DNA of 64,000 bases from Brevundimonas bullata. Lineage in GTDB: Bacteria; Pseudomonadota; Alphaproteobacteria; Caulobacterales; Caulobacteraceae. A model generated the notes under the pieces. The model did no database searches and had not been told where the DNA came from. It worked only from the letters and a program-made list of their open reading frames with translations. The position numbers and the translations under genes are program-made. Below are positions 50,334 through 62,145 of this stretch, piece by piece; the first letter of the stretch is position 1; the number at the start of each line of letters is the position of its first letter. The DNA lies in the NCBI RefSeq assembly GCF_014207965.1, contig NZ_JACHLM010000001.1, positions 682,001 to 746,000 on the forward strand, read 5' to 3'.

Positions 50334-50372
50334 CCCTAGCGCCGCCCGCGCGGCGGGCGGCTGCTTGAGGGG
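50334..50372. repeat. CTGCTTGAGGGG palindromic unit after rho
   Basis: CCCTAGCGCCGCCCGCGCGG, then CGGGCGGCTGCTTGAGGGG: one unit of the dispersed family, ending two bases before a parS core. Confidence 0.75.
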
Positions 50373-50374
50373 AT

Positions 50375-50388
50375 GTTTCACGTGAAAC
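50375..50388. promoter_or_regulatory. parS site between rho and DUF6489 gene
   Basis: GTTTCACGTGAAAC, the perfect 14-base parS palindrome, in the short gap between rho and the DUF6489 gene. ParB binding is the expected role, about 4.5 kb from the origin gap. Confidence 0.85.
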
Positions 50389-50414
50389 GAAGTCCGGCCT
50401 GAAAGGCAGACGAC

Positions 50415-50654
50415 ATGAAGCTGAACATTGAAATCGACTGCACCCCGGCCGAGGCCCGCGCCTTCCTGGGCCTGCCCGACGTGACCGTGCTCAACGACCA
50501 TCTGGTCGCCGAGATGCAGAAGCGGATGGACGCCAACATGGCGTCCCTGCAGCCCGATGAATTGATGAAGACCTGGACGTCTTTCGGCGCCCAGGCCCAG
50601 GATCAGTTCCGTCGCCTGATGGAAGCCGCCGTCACGGGCGCCCCCAAGGGCTGA
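50415..50654 (+). CDS. DUF6489 family small protein
   Basis: A 79-residue protein starting MKLNIEIDCTPAEARAFLGL and continuing with a helical segment (NDHLVAEMQKRMDANMASL) and FGAQAQDQFRRLMEAA. It belongs to a small alphaproteobacterial family of unknown function found beside mnmE. The stop lies four bases before the mnmE start. Confidence 0.85.
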   Translation: MKLNIEIDCTPAEARAFLGLPDVTVLNDHLVAEMQKRMDANMASLQPDELMKTWTSFGAQAQDQFRRLMEAAVTGAPKG

Positions 50655-50658
50655 CGAT

Positions 50659-51981
50659 TTGACCACCAACGCCGACACCATCTTCGCCCTGGCCACCCCG
50701 CCGGGACGAGGCGCCATAGCCATCATCCGCCTGTCCGGGCCGGGCGTGGACGCGACCCTGACCGCTTTGGGGGCCGGGGGCCTGACCGCGCGTCTGGCGA
50801 GCTTGCGCACCCTGCGCCATGACGGTGAGACGGTCGATCAAGCCCTGGTCCTGCGCTTCCCCGGCCCCAACTCCTATACCGGCGAGGACTCCGCCGAGTT
50901 GCATCTGCATGGCGGCCAGGCCGTGCTCGAGGCCGCCAGCCGCGCGCTGATCGCGCTCGATGTGCGCCCCGCTGAACCGGGCGAGTTCACCCGTCGCGCC
51001 TTCCAGAACGGCCGCATGGACCTGGCGCAGGCCGAGGCCGTCGCTGACCTGATCGACGCCGAGACGACCGCCCAGAAAGCTCAGGCCCTGGGTCAGCTGG
51101 ACGGCGCCCTCAGCGCCGCCTATGCGGGTTTCCGTCGCGACCTGTTGAAGGCCCTGTCTCTGGTCGAGGCCGAGATCGATTTCCCCGACGAGGAAGTCCC
51201 CGACAATCTGGCCCGCACCGCCGGTCCGGTTCTGGACCAGCTGGCCGCCGATCTGCGCGCGGCTCTGGCCGATTCCGACCGGGGGCGGCGGGTGCGCGAG
51301 GGCTACCGCATCGTCCTGATCGGCGAGACCAACGCCGGGAAGTCGTCGCTGTTCAACGCCCTGACGGCGCGTGAGGCGGCGATCGTGACGCCCATCGCCG
51401 GCACCACCCGCGACGTTCTCGACGCCGAACTGATGATCGGCGGCTATGCCGTCACCCTGTCCGACACCGCCGGTCTGCGCGACAGCGAGGACGTGGTCGA
51501 GGCCGAGGGCATCCGCCGTGCGCGGCTTCGAGCGCAAGACGCGGACCTGCGCCTCTGGGTCCGCGCGCCAGATCAAGGGCAGGGGGATGACCCCGCCGCG
51601 GCCTTCGCCCAGACTGAGGATCTGCAGATCCTGAACAAGGCCGATCTCGGCGCCGCTACGCCGGTTGACGGGCTTGAGGCCCTGTCCGTCAGCACGACGA
51701 GCGGGGAGGGCTTGTCCGATCTCCATGGCTGGATCGCCACCCGTCTGGCGCGCGACCTGTCGGGCGCCGATTTCCCGGCGGTGACGCGCGAGCGCCATCG
51801 TCGTCGCCTGGTCGAAGCCCTTGCCGCGGTGGAGGCAGGGCGTCGCGCTCTGGACTTGGCGCCAGAGATGGCGGGCGACGACCTGCGCCGGGCGGCTGAC
51901 GCCCTGGCGCGTGTCACCGGCGCCATCGGCGTCGAGGACATTCTCGGCGAGGTCTTTTCGACCTTCTGCATCGGCAAGTAG
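50659..51981 (+). CDS. mnmE: tRNA modification GTPase MnmE
   Basis: A 440-residue GTPase that with MnmG forms cmnm5U34 in tRNAs. An N-terminal formyl-THF binding domain (TIFALATPPGRGAIAIIRLS, PGEFTRRAFQNGRMDLAQAE) precedes the G domain (LIGETNAGKSSLFNAL, then TTRDVLDA and DTAGLRD), and the C-terminal catalytic CIGK is present. The start is a TTG preceded by AAGGG; no nearby ATG fits the family. Confidence 0.97.
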   Translation: MTTNADTIFALATPPGRGAIAIIRLSGPGVDATLTALGAGGLTARLASLRTLRHDGETVDQALVLRFPGPNSYTGEDSAELHLHGGQAVLEAASRALIALDVRPAEPGEFTRRAFQNGRMDLAQAEAVADLIDAETTAQKAQALGQLDGALSAAYAGFRRDLLKALSLVEAEIDFPDEEVPDNLARTAGPVLDQLAADLRAALADSDRGRRVREGYRIVLIGETNAGKSSLFNALTAREAAIVTPIAGTTRDVLDAELMIGGYAVTLSDTAGLRDSEDVVEAEGIRRARLRAQDADLRLWVRAPDQGQGDDPAAAFAQTEDLQILNKADLGAATPVDGLEALSVSTTSGEGLSDLHGWIATRLARDLSGADFPAVTRERHRRRLVEALAAVEAGRRALDLAPEMAGDDLRRAADALARVTGAIGVEDILGEVFSTFCIGK

Positions 51982-51995
51982 CCACAGAACTTCGG

Positions 51996-52011
51996 TGTTT
52001 CACGTGAAACA
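51996..52011. promoter_or_regulatory. parS site between mnmE and mnmG
   Basis: TGTTTCACGTGAAACA, a perfect 16-base match to the parS consensus, lies 15 bases after mnmE. It is the strongest ParB site in the window. Confidence 0.92.
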
Positions 52012-52062
52012 ACGGCGTCGTGGCTGTGGCGATGTCGGGCCGGATAGACTATGTGCTCGGCC

Positions 52063-53958
52063 ATGACTTCCTCCCCCTCCACGACCTTCGACGTCATCGT
52101 CATCGGCGGCGGTCACGCCGGCTGCGAAGCGGCGGCCGCCTCGGCGCGCGCCGGCGCCCGCACCCTGCTGCTGACCCAGAAGCTGGAAACCGTGGGCGAG
52201 ATGAGCTGCAACCCGGCTATCGGCGGCCTGGGCAAAGGCCATCTGGTGCGGGAGATCGACGCCCTGGACGGCGTGATGGGGCGCCTGGCCGACGTCTCGG
52301 GCATCCAGTTCCGCCTGCTGAACCGCTCCAAGGGCGCCGCCGTGCGCGGACCGCGCAGCCAGATCGACCGTCGCCTGTACCGTGAGGCCATGCAGGCCGA
52401 ACTGGCCCAGACGCCGAACCTGACCCTGATGGCCGGGACCGCCGAGGCCCTGATCCTGAACGGCGACCGCGTGGTCGGCGTCACGACGGGCGAGGGGACT
52501 GAACTGCGCGCCGGAGCCGTGGTCCTGACGACCGGCACCTTCCTTAACGGGGTCATCCATCGCGGCGAGGAGCGTATCGCTGCCGGCCGCTTTGGCGAGG
52601 CGCCGTCTGTCGGCCTGGCCGCCGACCTCTATGGCGCCGGCCTGATGATGGGCCGTCTAAAGACCGGCACGCCCGCGCGCCTGGACGGCCGCACCATCGC
52701 CTGGGATCGGCTGGAGATGCAGGCGGCCGATGACCAGCCTGTGCCGTTCAGCTTCCTGACCGACAAGATTGAAGTGCCGCAGATCGCATGCGGCATCACG
52801 CATACGACCGAAGAAACCCACCGCATCATCGCCGAGAACCTGGGCGAGAGCGCCGTCTATGGCGGCAAGCTGTCGGGTCGCGGCCCGCGTTACTGCCCCT
52901 CGATCGAGGACAAGGTGGTCCGCTTCGCTGACAAGACCAGCCATCAGGTCTTCCTGGAACCCGAAGGTCTCGACGACCCGACTGTTTATCCCAACGGCAT
53001 TTCGACCTCGGTGTCCGACGCCACGCAGATGGCCTTCCTGCGAACCATGCCGGGCCTTGAGGCCGTCGAGGTCTTCCGTTTCGGCTACGCGATCGAATAC
53101 GACTATGTTGATCCGCGTGAACTGACCCCGGCGCTGGAGGTCAAGAAGCGCCCTGGCCTCTATCTGGCAGGGCAGATCAACGGCACGACGGGCTATGAGG
53201 AAGCGGGGGCCCAGGGCCTGATCGCCGGGCTCAACGCCGCCCGGACCGCGGCTGGCTCCGACCCGATCATTCTCGGCCGCGACCAGGCCTATATCGGCGT
53301 CATGATAGACGATCTGGTGACACGCGGCGTCACCGAGCCCTATCGCATGTTCACGAGCCGGGCCGAGTACCGCCTGACCCTGCGCGCCGACAATGCCGAC
53401 GTGCGCCTGACGGCCATCGGCATCGAGGCGGGCATCGTCGGCAGTGACCGCGCCAAGGTATGGCTCGAGAAGGCCGGCCAGCTGGAGCGGGCGAACCGCG
53501 TTTCACGTGAAACGCAGTTCACGCCCAAGGAGGCTGGGGTCCTAGGCATCACGGTCAATGCTGACGGTCAGCGCCGTTCGATCCGCGACCTGCTGTCCTT
53601 CCCGGACGTGACGCTGGACCACTTCGTTTCCATCCATCCGGAAGTCGCCGACTGGTCGCCCGCCGTGCGCGAGCAGGTCGAGATCGACGCCGTCTATGCC
53701 GGTTATCTGGATCGTCAGGCGTCCGAGGCCGAGGCCCTGCGTCGGGAGGAGGGCCTGTCCCTGCCCGAAGGTCTCGACTACGCCCTCATTGGCGGGCTGT
53801 CGAACGAGGTCCGTGAGAAGCTGACCATGGTCCAGCCCCGCACCCTCGGGCAGGCGGGCCGGATCGAAGGTATGACCCCGGGGGCGCTCACCGCGCTGCT
53901 GGCCCATGTGAAGAAGGCGACGTCGCTCGCCGCAGAAGTCGAGACCATCGTCGCGTGA
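52063..53958 (+). CDS. mnmG: tRNA uridine modification enzyme MnmG (GidA)
   Basis: About 631 residues, the FAD-dependent partner of Mnm[21 protein letters not shown] (dinucleotide fold), [25 protein letters not shown]-type motif [11 protein letters not shown] and the C-terminal [20 protein letters not shown] block are family features. The ATG at 52063 is used; another ATG four codons upstream (52051) is possible. A parS site lies inside the gene. rsmG starts within the stop codon. Confidence 0.97.
   Translation: MTSSPSTTFDVIVIGGGHAGCEAAAASARAGARTLLLTQKLETVGEMSCNPAIGGLGKGHLVREIDALDGVMGRLADVSGIQFRLLNRSKGAAVRGPRSQIDRRLYREAMQAELAQTPNLTLMAGTAEALILNGDRVVGVTTGEGTELRAGAVVLTTGTFLNGVIHRGEERIAAGRFGEAPSVGLAADLYGAGLMMGRLKTGTPARLDGRTIAWDRLEMQAADDQPVPFSFLTDKIEVPQIACGITHTTEETHRIIAENLGESAVYGGKLSGRGPRYCPSIEDKVVRFADKTSHQVFLEPEGLDDPTVYPNGISTSVSDATQMAFLRTMPGLEAVEVFRFGYAIEYDYVDPRELTPALEVKKRPGLYLAGQINGTTGYEEAGAQGLIAGLNAARTAAGSDPIILGRDQAYIGVMIDDLVTRGVTEPYRMFTSRAEYRLTLRADNADVRLTAIGIEAGIVGSDRAKVWLEKAGQLERANRVSRETQFTPKEAGVLGITVNADGQRRSIRDLLSFPDVTLDHFVSIHPEVADWSPAVREQVEIDAVYAGYLDRQASEAEALRREEGLSLPEGLDYALIGGLSNEVREKLTMVQPRTLGQAGRIEGMTPGALTALLAHVKKATSLAAEVETIVA
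53500..53513. promoter_or_regulatory. parS site inside mnmG
   Basis: GTTTCACGTGAAAC, a perfect parS core flanked by C and G, lies within mnmG codons reading RVSRETQF. Confidence 0.85.
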
Positions 53959-54578
53959 CCCTGGACCCCATCGCCGTCTTCCGCACCCACACCGGGGCCA
54001 GCGACACCCAGATCAAGGATCTGACGACCTTCCTCAGCATGTTGACCGAGGCCAATGAGGTGATGAACCTCGTTGGCCCCGACTCCATTCCCGATTTCTG
54101 GAACCGTCATGCCTGGGACAGCGCCCAACTGTTGGCCTTGGCGCCCGAGGCCCTGACCTGGGCCGATCTGGGCGCCGGCGCCGGCTTCCCCGGCGTGGTT
54201 TTGGCCATCTTGCTGAAGGACCGTCCTGACGCCCATGTCTGGCTGATCGACAGCCTGGGCAAACGCTGTCGGTTCCTCGATCAGGTGGTCGAAGCCCTGG
54301 ATCTGCCGGCCACGGTCGTCAACGGTCGGGCCGAGGAGCAGGACGTCGAAGTCGACATCGTCACCGCCCGCGCCGTGGCGCCGATGGAGAAACTGCTGGC
54401 TTATGCACAACCTTACTTCCAGCACGGTGCACAAGGCCTGTTCCTGAAGGGCGAGAAGGCCGAAGCTGAGTTGAAAGAGGCGGCCAAGGTCTGGCATTTT
54501 AACAGCGACCTCTCCGTCTCGCGCAGCGACCCGCGCGGCCGTATCGTCCACATCCGGAGTCTTCGCCGTGTCCGCTGA
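53955..54578 (+). CDS. rsmG: 16S rRNA (guanine527-N7)-methyltransferase RsmG (GidB)
   Basis: A 207-residue Rossmann-fold methyltransferase with the SAM site [38 protein letters not shown] and a conserved catalytic-region [12 protein letters not shown]. It methylates G527 of 16S rRNA. The GTG start overlaps the mnmG stop (GTGA), and parA starts inside its last codons. Confidence 0.96.
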   Translation: MTLDPIAVFRTHTGASDTQIKDLTTFLSMLTEANEVMNLVGPDSIPDFWNRHAWDSAQLLALAPEALTWADLGAGAGFPGVVLAILLKDRPDAHVWLIDSLGKRCRFLDQVVEALDLPATVVNGRAEEQDVEVDIVTARAVAPMEKLLAYAQPYFQHGAQGLFLKGEKAEAELKEAAKVWHFNSDLSVSRSDPRGRIVHIRSLRRVR

Positions 54579-55389
54579 TCGCGAAAAACAGACTCGAGTT
54601 CTGGCTGTGTCCAACCAGAAGGGCGGAGTGGGCAAGACCACGACCGCCATCAACCTCGGCACGGCGCTGGCCGCCATTGGCGAGAAGGTGCTGATCGTCG
54701 ACATGGACCCGCAGGGCAATGCCTCGACGGGTCTGGGTGTTCCACGTGAAACACGCCGAGCAACGATCTATGACGTCATCGTCGATGGCCGCCCGATCGA
54801 CCAGTCGGCGGTCGAAACCGCTGTCCCGGGCCTCTTTATCGTGCCGGCCGACGCCGACATGTCGGGCGTCGAGATCGAACTGAGCCAGGCGGATCGCCGC
54901 TCCTATCGTCTGCGTGACGCCCTGGCGGCGCAGGGCGGCAATGGTCATACGCGGTATGACTATGTCCTGATCGACTGCCCGCCGTCGCTGAACCTGCTGA
55001 CGCTGAACGCCATGGCGGCCGCCGACGCGGTCCTGGTGCCCTTGCAGTGCGAGTTCTTTGCGCTGGAGGGCCTGACCCAACTGATGCGGACCATCGACAT
55101 GGTCAAGCAGAGCCTCAATCCAGCGCTGGAGATTCAGGGCCTGGTCCTGACCATGTACGACCGCCGAAACGCCCTGTCGGGGCAGGTGGCGGCCGATGTG
55201 CGCAGTCACTTCGGCGACAAGGTCTATGACAGCGTCATTCCCCGCAATGTGCGGGTTTCGGAGGCGCCGTCCTTCGGCAAGCCGGTGTTGATCTATGATC
55301 TGAAATGCACCGGCAGCCAGGCCTATCTGAAGCTGGCGCGCGAGCTTGTGGCGCGTGAACGCCAGCGCCGTCAGGCGCTCGCCGCCTGA
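54568..55389 (+). CDS. parA: Chromosome-partitioning ATPase ParA
   Basis: A 273-residue ParA/Soj ATPase with the deviant Walker A VSNQKGGVGKTTTAINLG, VDMDPQGNAST and Walker B-like YVLIDCPPSLNLLTLNA. It forms the nucleoid gradient that pulls the ParB-parS complex to the new pole; in Caulobacter it is essential. The GTG start lies 11 bases inside the end of rsmG. A near-perfect parS lies within its 5' third. Confidence 0.97.
   Translation: MSADREKQTRVLAVSNQKGGVGKTTTAINLGTALAAIGEKVLIVDMDPQGNASTGLGVPRETRRATIYDVIVDGRPIDQSAVETAVPGLFIVPADADMSGVEIELSQADRRSYRLRDALAAQGGNGHTRYDYVLIDCPPSLNLLTLNAMAAADAVLVPLQCEFFALEGLTQLMRTIDMVKQSLNPALEIQGLVLTMYDRRNALSGQVAADVRSHFGDKVYDSVIPRNVRVSEAPSFGKPVLIYDLKCTGSQAYLKLARELVARERQRRQALAA
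54738..54753. promoter_or_regulatory. parS-like site inside parA
   Basis: TGTTCCACGTGAAACA differs by one base from the parS consensus. It lies in parA codons reading GVPRETR. ParB binding here is expected. Confidence 0.8.
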
Positions 55390-55428
55390 TCGGCGGCTTT
55401 CCCGATTAAGTAGAACGGAATCAGCATC

Positions 55429-56313
55429 TTGTCCGAACGTCAACGTGGTCTGGGTCGTGGTCTGTCGGCCCTTCTGGGAGAGAACGTCGCCGAGAGCGCG
55501 CCGGTGGACGGCGGCGCTCAGCCGACGGGCGTGCGCGCCGTCCCGATCGAGAGCCTGAAGCCCAATCCCGATCAGCCGCGCAAGCAGTTCGCCGCCGAGC
55601 ATCTGGAAGAGCTGACCGCCTCGATTCGTGACAAGGGCGTGCTTCAGCCCATTCTGGTGCGGGCCCAGCCGGGCCAGGACGGCATGTGGCAGATCATCGC
55701 CGGTGAGCGGCGTTGGCGCGCGGCCCAGGCCGCCCGTCTGAAATTCGTGCCGATCATCGAGCGCCCGATGGACGATGTGGAGGTGATGGAGGTCGCCATC
55801 ATCGAAAACGTCCAGCGCGCCGATCTGAACCCGGTCGAAGAGGCCATGGCCTATGGTTCGCTGATCTCGCGTTTCGGCCGTACCCAGGACGCTCTGGCCG
55901 GCGTGGTCGGCAAGAGCCGCAGCCACGTCGCCAACACCTTGCGCCTGCTGCAACTGCCCGACAGCGTCCTGACCCACGTCATGGAGAACCGGCTCTCGGC
56001 CGGTCACGCCCGCGCCCTGATCACGGCCCCGAACCCCGAGGCCCTGGCCGAACAGGTTCTGTCCAAGGGCTTGAACGTGCGTCAGACCGAGGCCCTGGCC
56101 CGTCGCGCCAGCGATGGTCCCAAGGCCTCCAAGGCCAAGCCGATGCCGAGCGGTGAGGGCGCCGCCGACGTCGCCGCCCTGGAGCAGGATCTGGCCGACG
56201 CCCTGGGCCTGAAGGTTGAGTTGACCGACAAGGGCGGCAAGGGCGAGCTGACCATCAAATACGCCACGCTGGAACAGCTCGACGACCTGTGCCGGCGCCT
56301 GATGCGCGGCTGA
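55429..56313 (+). CDS. parB: Chromosome-partitioning protein ParB
   Basis: A 294-residue ParB/Spo0J CTPase clamp. It starts RGLGRGLSALLGEN, with the ParA-contacting N-terminus, then the CTP-binding motifs PDQPRKQF, GERRWRAAQAARL and IENVQRADLNPVEEAM, the HTH (GVVGKSRSHVANTLRLLQLP) and a C-terminal dimerisation domain. It binds the parS sites listed here. The start is a TTG (family-typical N-terminus), 39 bases after parA. Confidence 0.97.
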   Translation: MSERQRGLGRGLSALLGENVAESAPVDGGAQPTGVRAVPIESLKPNPDQPRKQFAAEHLEELTASIRDKGVLQPILVRAQPGQDGMWQIIAGERRWRAAQAARLKFVPIIERPMDDVEVMEVAIIENVQRADLNPVEEAMAYGSLISRFGRTQDALAGVVGKSRSHVANTLRLLQLPDSVLTHVMENRLSAGHARALITAPNPEALAEQVLSKGLNVRQTEALARRASDGPKASKAKPMPSGEGAADVAALEQDLADALGLKVELTDKGGKGELTIKYATLEQLDDLCRRLMRG

Positions 56314-56349
56314 CGGGCGTTTCTCACCAGACCGTGCTAGGGTGCGGCC

Positions 56350-56538
56350 ATGACTGAACAGACCGATAAGACCAGCGCCACCGAATCCCTGAAACGCGCC
56401 CTCGCGGCCAAGAAGGCTGGAGTCCCAGGCGGCCAGCCGGGCGTGAAGACGGTCGGCAAGGCGCCCGAAAAGGCCATGCAGCGTCAGGCGGCGGCGGCGA
56501 ATAAGCCGGCCTTCCGCAAGGCGTCGAAGCGCGGCTGA
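56350..56538 (+). CDS. Small basic hypothetical protein
   Basis: A 62-residue, Lys/Ala-rich, probably disordered protein (MTEQTDKTSATESLKRALAA at the start, ending RKASKRG). It lies 36 bases after parB on the same strand and before a repeat. No family is recognised; a DNA- or RNA-contacting role would be guesswork. Composition matches its neighbours. Confidence 0.55.
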   Translation: MTEQTDKTSATESLKRALAAKKAGVPGGQPGVKTVGKAPEKAMQRQAAAANKPAFRKASKRG

Positions 56539-56547
56539 TTTCAGCCT

Positions 56548-56672
56548 TCCTCCCCTAAGAATGGGGAGGTAGCGTGGCGCGATAGCGCCGTGACGGAGGG
56601 GCGCTCGAGTGGCTGACGTTTGCGTCGCCCCCTCCACCGCTACGCGGCCCCCCTCCCCACAAAGTGGGGAGG
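56548..56672. repeat. Palindromic element with CCTCCCC...GGGGAGG ends
   Basis: Each end holds a hairpin: CCTCCCCTAAGAATGGGGAGG at the left and CCTCCCCACAAAGTGGGGAGG at the right. Inside these lie GGAGGGGCGC and GCCCCCTCC in inverted orientation. It separates the convergent small gene and holA and may terminate both. Confidence 0.78.
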
Positions 56673-56686
56673 AAAGAGGAGACGAG

Positions 56687-56715
56687 CCTCAAGTAGGCCG
56701 AAGGCCGGTAGGCCC
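56687..56715. repeat. Short CCTCAAGTAG...TAGGCCC unit
   Basis: CCTCAAGTAGGCCGAAGGCC followed by GGTAGGCCC is a shortened member of the dispersed CTCAAGCAG family, ending just before the holA stop. Confidence 0.55.
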
Positions 56716-56720
56716 CTAAA

Positions 56721-57773
56721 TCAAAGCCCCATGCGCTTGGCGCGGGCGGAGATTTCCAGCAGGAGACGTTCCGCGATCAGGGCCTCGGGCATGCCCGTGG
56801 TCTTGGTGGCGATGTCGGCCGTGTTGACGCTGTCCTGCACCTCGTCGAGCAATTCCAGCCGCCAGGCGCGGACCTGACGCAGGATCTCGGCCTCCTGCTT
56901 CCAGAAGACCCCTGCGGATTTGGCGGCTTCCTTGGCGCCGGCGCCTGAGGCTTGCAGGACGTTGATCCGGCGCAGTTTTCCCAGATGGATGGCGGCCATG
57001 CGCACGGCCATGACGGCGCTTTCGCCCTCGGCCAGGGCGCGGCGCAGGCCTGATTGGGCGGGTCCGGGGCGGCCGCCAAAGGCTTGCAGGGCGGCGTCGG
57101 ACAGGGAGGCGTCGGGCTCGACGCCCAGATGCTCTTCCAGCTCCGGCACGTCGATGGTGCGGCCCGAACCGGGGCCGATGTAGAGCACCAGACGTTCGAT
57201 CTCCTGACGCATCAGGCCGCGTTCGCGGGGCAGGCGGGCGACGAAGCGATCCAGGGCGTCGCCGGTCAGGCCGACCTTGTCGGCGCTCAGGGCCTCGCGG
57301 GTCATGCGAGCGACGTCGCCGACCTCGTCCTCGTAGCAGGCGATGCCGACGGCGCCGGGCGACTTCTCGGCGGCCTTGCGCAGGGCGGATTCGCGACCCA
57401 GGGCCCCGGCCTCGATGACCAGCATGGCGTCGGGATTGTAGCCGCCGTCGGCGTGGATAGTCAGGGCGGCGGCGATGGCCTTGTCGACGCTCGGCTTGCC
57501 GTCGGACAGGCGGATGCGCACCAGGCGGCGCCCGCCGATCATGCTCAGCGCCGTCAGCGCCTCCTCCAGCTTGACCGCATCGCCGTCGATGTCGGCCTCA
57601 GTCAGGAAGGTGACGTTGAACGGGTCGTTCAGGTCAGGCGTGATGGCCTTGTAGAGGGTCAGGGCGCGCTCGGTGACGCCCGAGCGGTCCTTGCCGTGGA
57701 TCACGGCCGCGCGGATCCCGGCGTCCGGCGACCTCAGGAAGCGATCGACCTCGGGCCGTTTGGCCAGGATCAC
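56721..57773 (-). CDS. holA: DNA polymerase III delta subunit
   Basis: A 350-residue clamp-loader subunit that opens the beta sliding clamp. It starts ILAKRPEVDRFLRSPDAGIR, with IHGKDRSGVTERA, LNDPFNVTFLTEADIDGDAV, a lid region and a C-terminal helical collar. The start is a GTG. holA follows lptE and leuS on the same strand, the usual alphaproteobacterial order. Confidence 0.93.
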   Translation of the reverse strand: MILAKRPEVDRFLRSPDAGIRAAVIHGKDRSGVTERALTLYKAITPDLNDPFNVTFLTEADIDGDAVKLEEALTALSMIGGRRLVRIRLSDGKPSVDKAIAAALTIHADGGYNPDAMLVIEAGALGRESALRKAAEKSPGAVGIACYEDEVGDVARMTREALSADKVGLTGDALDRFVARLPRERGLMRQEIERLVLYIGPGSGRTIDVPELEEHLGVEPDASLSDAALQAFGGRPGPAQSGLRRALAEGESAVMAVRMAAIHLGKLRRINVLQASGAGAKEAAKSAGVFWKQEAEILRQVRAWRLELLDEVQDSVNTADIATKTTGMPEALIAERLLLEISARAKRMGL

Positions 57774-57810
57774 GCGAGCATTCCCTCGGCTGGGCCCTTC
57801 AGAACAGGCC

Positions 57811-58292
57811 TCACTGGCCCGCCAGGGCGCGCATCATGTCCAGCCGGATCAGGCGCGCCAGATCGGCGGCGGCCCGGTCCTCGCCGTCCTGCTGGGCGGC
57901 GATGGCGGCATAGGGCTGGTCGGCGGCGGCATAGGTGGTGGTCGTGGTCTGCGAGCCCTTGATCGGCGCCCCGCCGCTGACCGGGGTCAGGGTCCAGTCC
58001 GCCTTGACTGTCAGTTCATAACGGCTGGCCGTGTCGTCGATCCGCCGACCCAGGGGGCGGCGCTCCTGCGTCACTTCCGTTGCCAGGCGATAGAGGGGCT
58101 GGGCCGAACCGTCGCGACCGAAGGCGTCCTCCAACTGCTCGCGCAGCCGATAGCCCAGGCGGTTGTCCGGCGTGGTCACGGCGATGCGCGACAGGCCCGC
58201 AGCCACGCCCGTGTCGCCGTACAGGGGCGTGAAGCCGCAGCCGGACAGCAGGGCCGCGCCCGCCACCGCCATCAGGGCGAGGGCGCGACGCA

Positions 58293-58293
<1 letters not shown>
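57811..58293 (-). CDS. lptE: LPS-assembly lipoprotein LptE
   Basis: A 160-residue outer-membrane lipoprotein with signal peptide and lipobox (ALLSGCGFTPLYG), then LGYRLREQLEDAFGRDG and YELTVKADWTLTP. It plugs the LptD barrel that inserts LPS. Its ATG overlaps the leuS stop by one base. Confidence 0.92.
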
Positions 58294-60875
<2,582 letters not shown>

Positions 60876-60956
60876 GGCGTATCCTGAGGTATCGCCTCAG
60901 GCGCGAAGCTTGAGGCGGCCCTGAGGTCTGCGTTGGGGTGGCGGAGAAGGCGGCTC

Positions 60957-61403
60957 TTAGCGAGCCGCGTTGGCGAGATTAAGCTGACGTGCGCGGGTCA
61001 GGATGGCGTTTTCCAGATCGGTTTCCGTCTGGGCCGCGACCGGGGCGGCGGTCCAGGCGCCGGCGGCGTCCTTGACTTCCTTGGTCACCGAGACGTTCAG
61101 GGCGTCGGCGCGCAGGCGGCGATCCAGGATGAAGACGGTCGCCTTGAAGCGCTCGTTCGGCGCTTGAGGATTGACGTACCAGTCATAGTTGACGACGCCG
61201 CCCCAGGGGTCGGCGCTGGCCAGCGGCATGAAGGACAGGGTGTCCAGCGTCGCGCGCCACAGATAGGCGTTCACGCCGATGCCGAGCTGGACGTCAGCCT
61301 TGGGGGCCTTATCCTTGCTGCCGACGAAGGGCAGGCTGGAACAGCCGCCCAGCAGCAGGCCAGACGCGATAAGGGCGACCGCAGCGCCGCGAACAAATGC
61401 CAT
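60957..61403 (-). CDS. DUF3576 family lipoprotein
   Basis: About 148 residues with a signal peptide and lipobox (SGLLLGGCSS), then LGIGVNAYLWRATLDTLSFM and WGGVVNYDWYVNPQAPNERF, the DUF3576 core. Function is unknown, but the gene is found upstream of leuS in many alphaproteobacteria, suggesting an envelope role linked to LptE. The ATG at 61403 follows GGAGA; longer frames upstream are rejected. Confidence 0.9.
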   Translation of the reverse strand: MAFVRGAAVALIASGLLLGGCSSLPFVGSKDKAPKADVQLGIGVNAYLWRATLDTLSFMPLASADPWGGVVNYDWYVNPQAPNERFKATVFILDRRLRADALNVSVTKEVKDAAGAWTAAPVAAQTETDLENAILTRARQLNLANAAR

Positions 61404-61737
61404 TCCGAGGTCTCCGTAAAGGTTCGAGGTCGAAGCGTAGAGCGAGCCCTGGGCGCAAACGCCCACCGGTCCGCACACGTCTGCGCCGCAGCCACGCTCT
61501 ATAACACGGCGAAAAGGGGCTGTGACAAGGCGAACCGATGTTCCCGCGACGGTAAGTCGACTTATTGGCGTGGTGTCCGGGCCACAGGACACGCAAGAGT
61601 CGTGAGGAACGACCTGTGGATGACGACGTTTCGTTGACCGGGCGGACCAGCGGTGTCTAATCGCTGTGTCCTTGAGCTAAGGCTCAGGTTCAGGAAACAA
61701 TGGGTCGGCGTTAAAGCCGGTCTTATAGGGTTGGAAG
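61404..61737. other. Divergent promoter gap between DUF3576 and ntrZ-like genes
   Basis: About 330 bases hold both promoters. The only structure I see is a perfect 12-base palindrome TAAGTCGACTTA at 61553-61564. No RNA gene or coding frame is supported. Confidence 0.5.
61553..61564. promoter_or_regulatory. Palindrome TAAGTCGACTTA
   Basis: A perfect 12-base palindrome in the middle of the divergent gap, AT-richer than its surroundings. It is a possible operator; no regulator can be named. Confidence 0.3.
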
Positions 61738-62133
61738 ATGCGTTTCGTTGCGATCATCGCTGCGACTGTGGGCATCCTGGCGATCGCCGGGACGGCTCAT
61801 GACGCCTCGGCCCAGACGCGTCGGGCCCCCGCCGTCTCCCTGACCGAAGCCGCCCAGACGCCGCATTCGACCGCGACCCCGCAACGTCGCGGCCTGCGCT
61901 GGAACGACAGCGGTCGTTGGGGCCTGAACTTCAACCTGAACCAGCCCGTCGGTCGCGAGACCGACTGGGGCGACGTCGAGGCGGGCGCCTACTACCGCCT
62001 CAGCCCGCGTCTGCGGGTCGGCGCCGCCGCCAATCTGGCCTCGCCCGAGGTTGATCCGGCCCGCGCCCCCGAAAGCGCCGCCGACCGTCGCGCCGCGCCG
62101 CGCGTCCGTCTGGAAACCATCTTCAAATTCTGA
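61738..62133 (+). CDS. ntrZ: NtrZ-like periplasmic protein
   Basis: A 131-residue secreted protein with a signal peptide (MRFVAIIAATVGILAIAG to about ASA-Q). The mature part includes RWNDSGRWGLNFNLNQPVGR, WGDVEAGAYYRLSPRLRVG and ends RVRLETIFKF with a terminal Phe. In Caulobacter the gene at this syntenic place is, to my recollection, ntrZ, a periplasmic inhibitor of the NtrY kinase. The name here rests on position and general resemblance, so it is provisional. Confidence 0.65.
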   Translation: MRFVAIIAATVGILAIAGTAHDASAQTRRAPAVSLTEAAQTPHSTATPQRRGLRWNDSGRWGLNFNLNQPVGRETDWGDVEAGAYYRLSPRLRVGAAANLASPEVDPARAPESAADRRAAPRVRLETIFKF

Positions 62134-62145
62134 TTGCGTCCGGCC

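Noticed and set aside
48657-50810. Minus-strand frame opposite rho
   Set aside because: Shadow of rho; crosses the stop codons and gaps of several real plus-strand genes.
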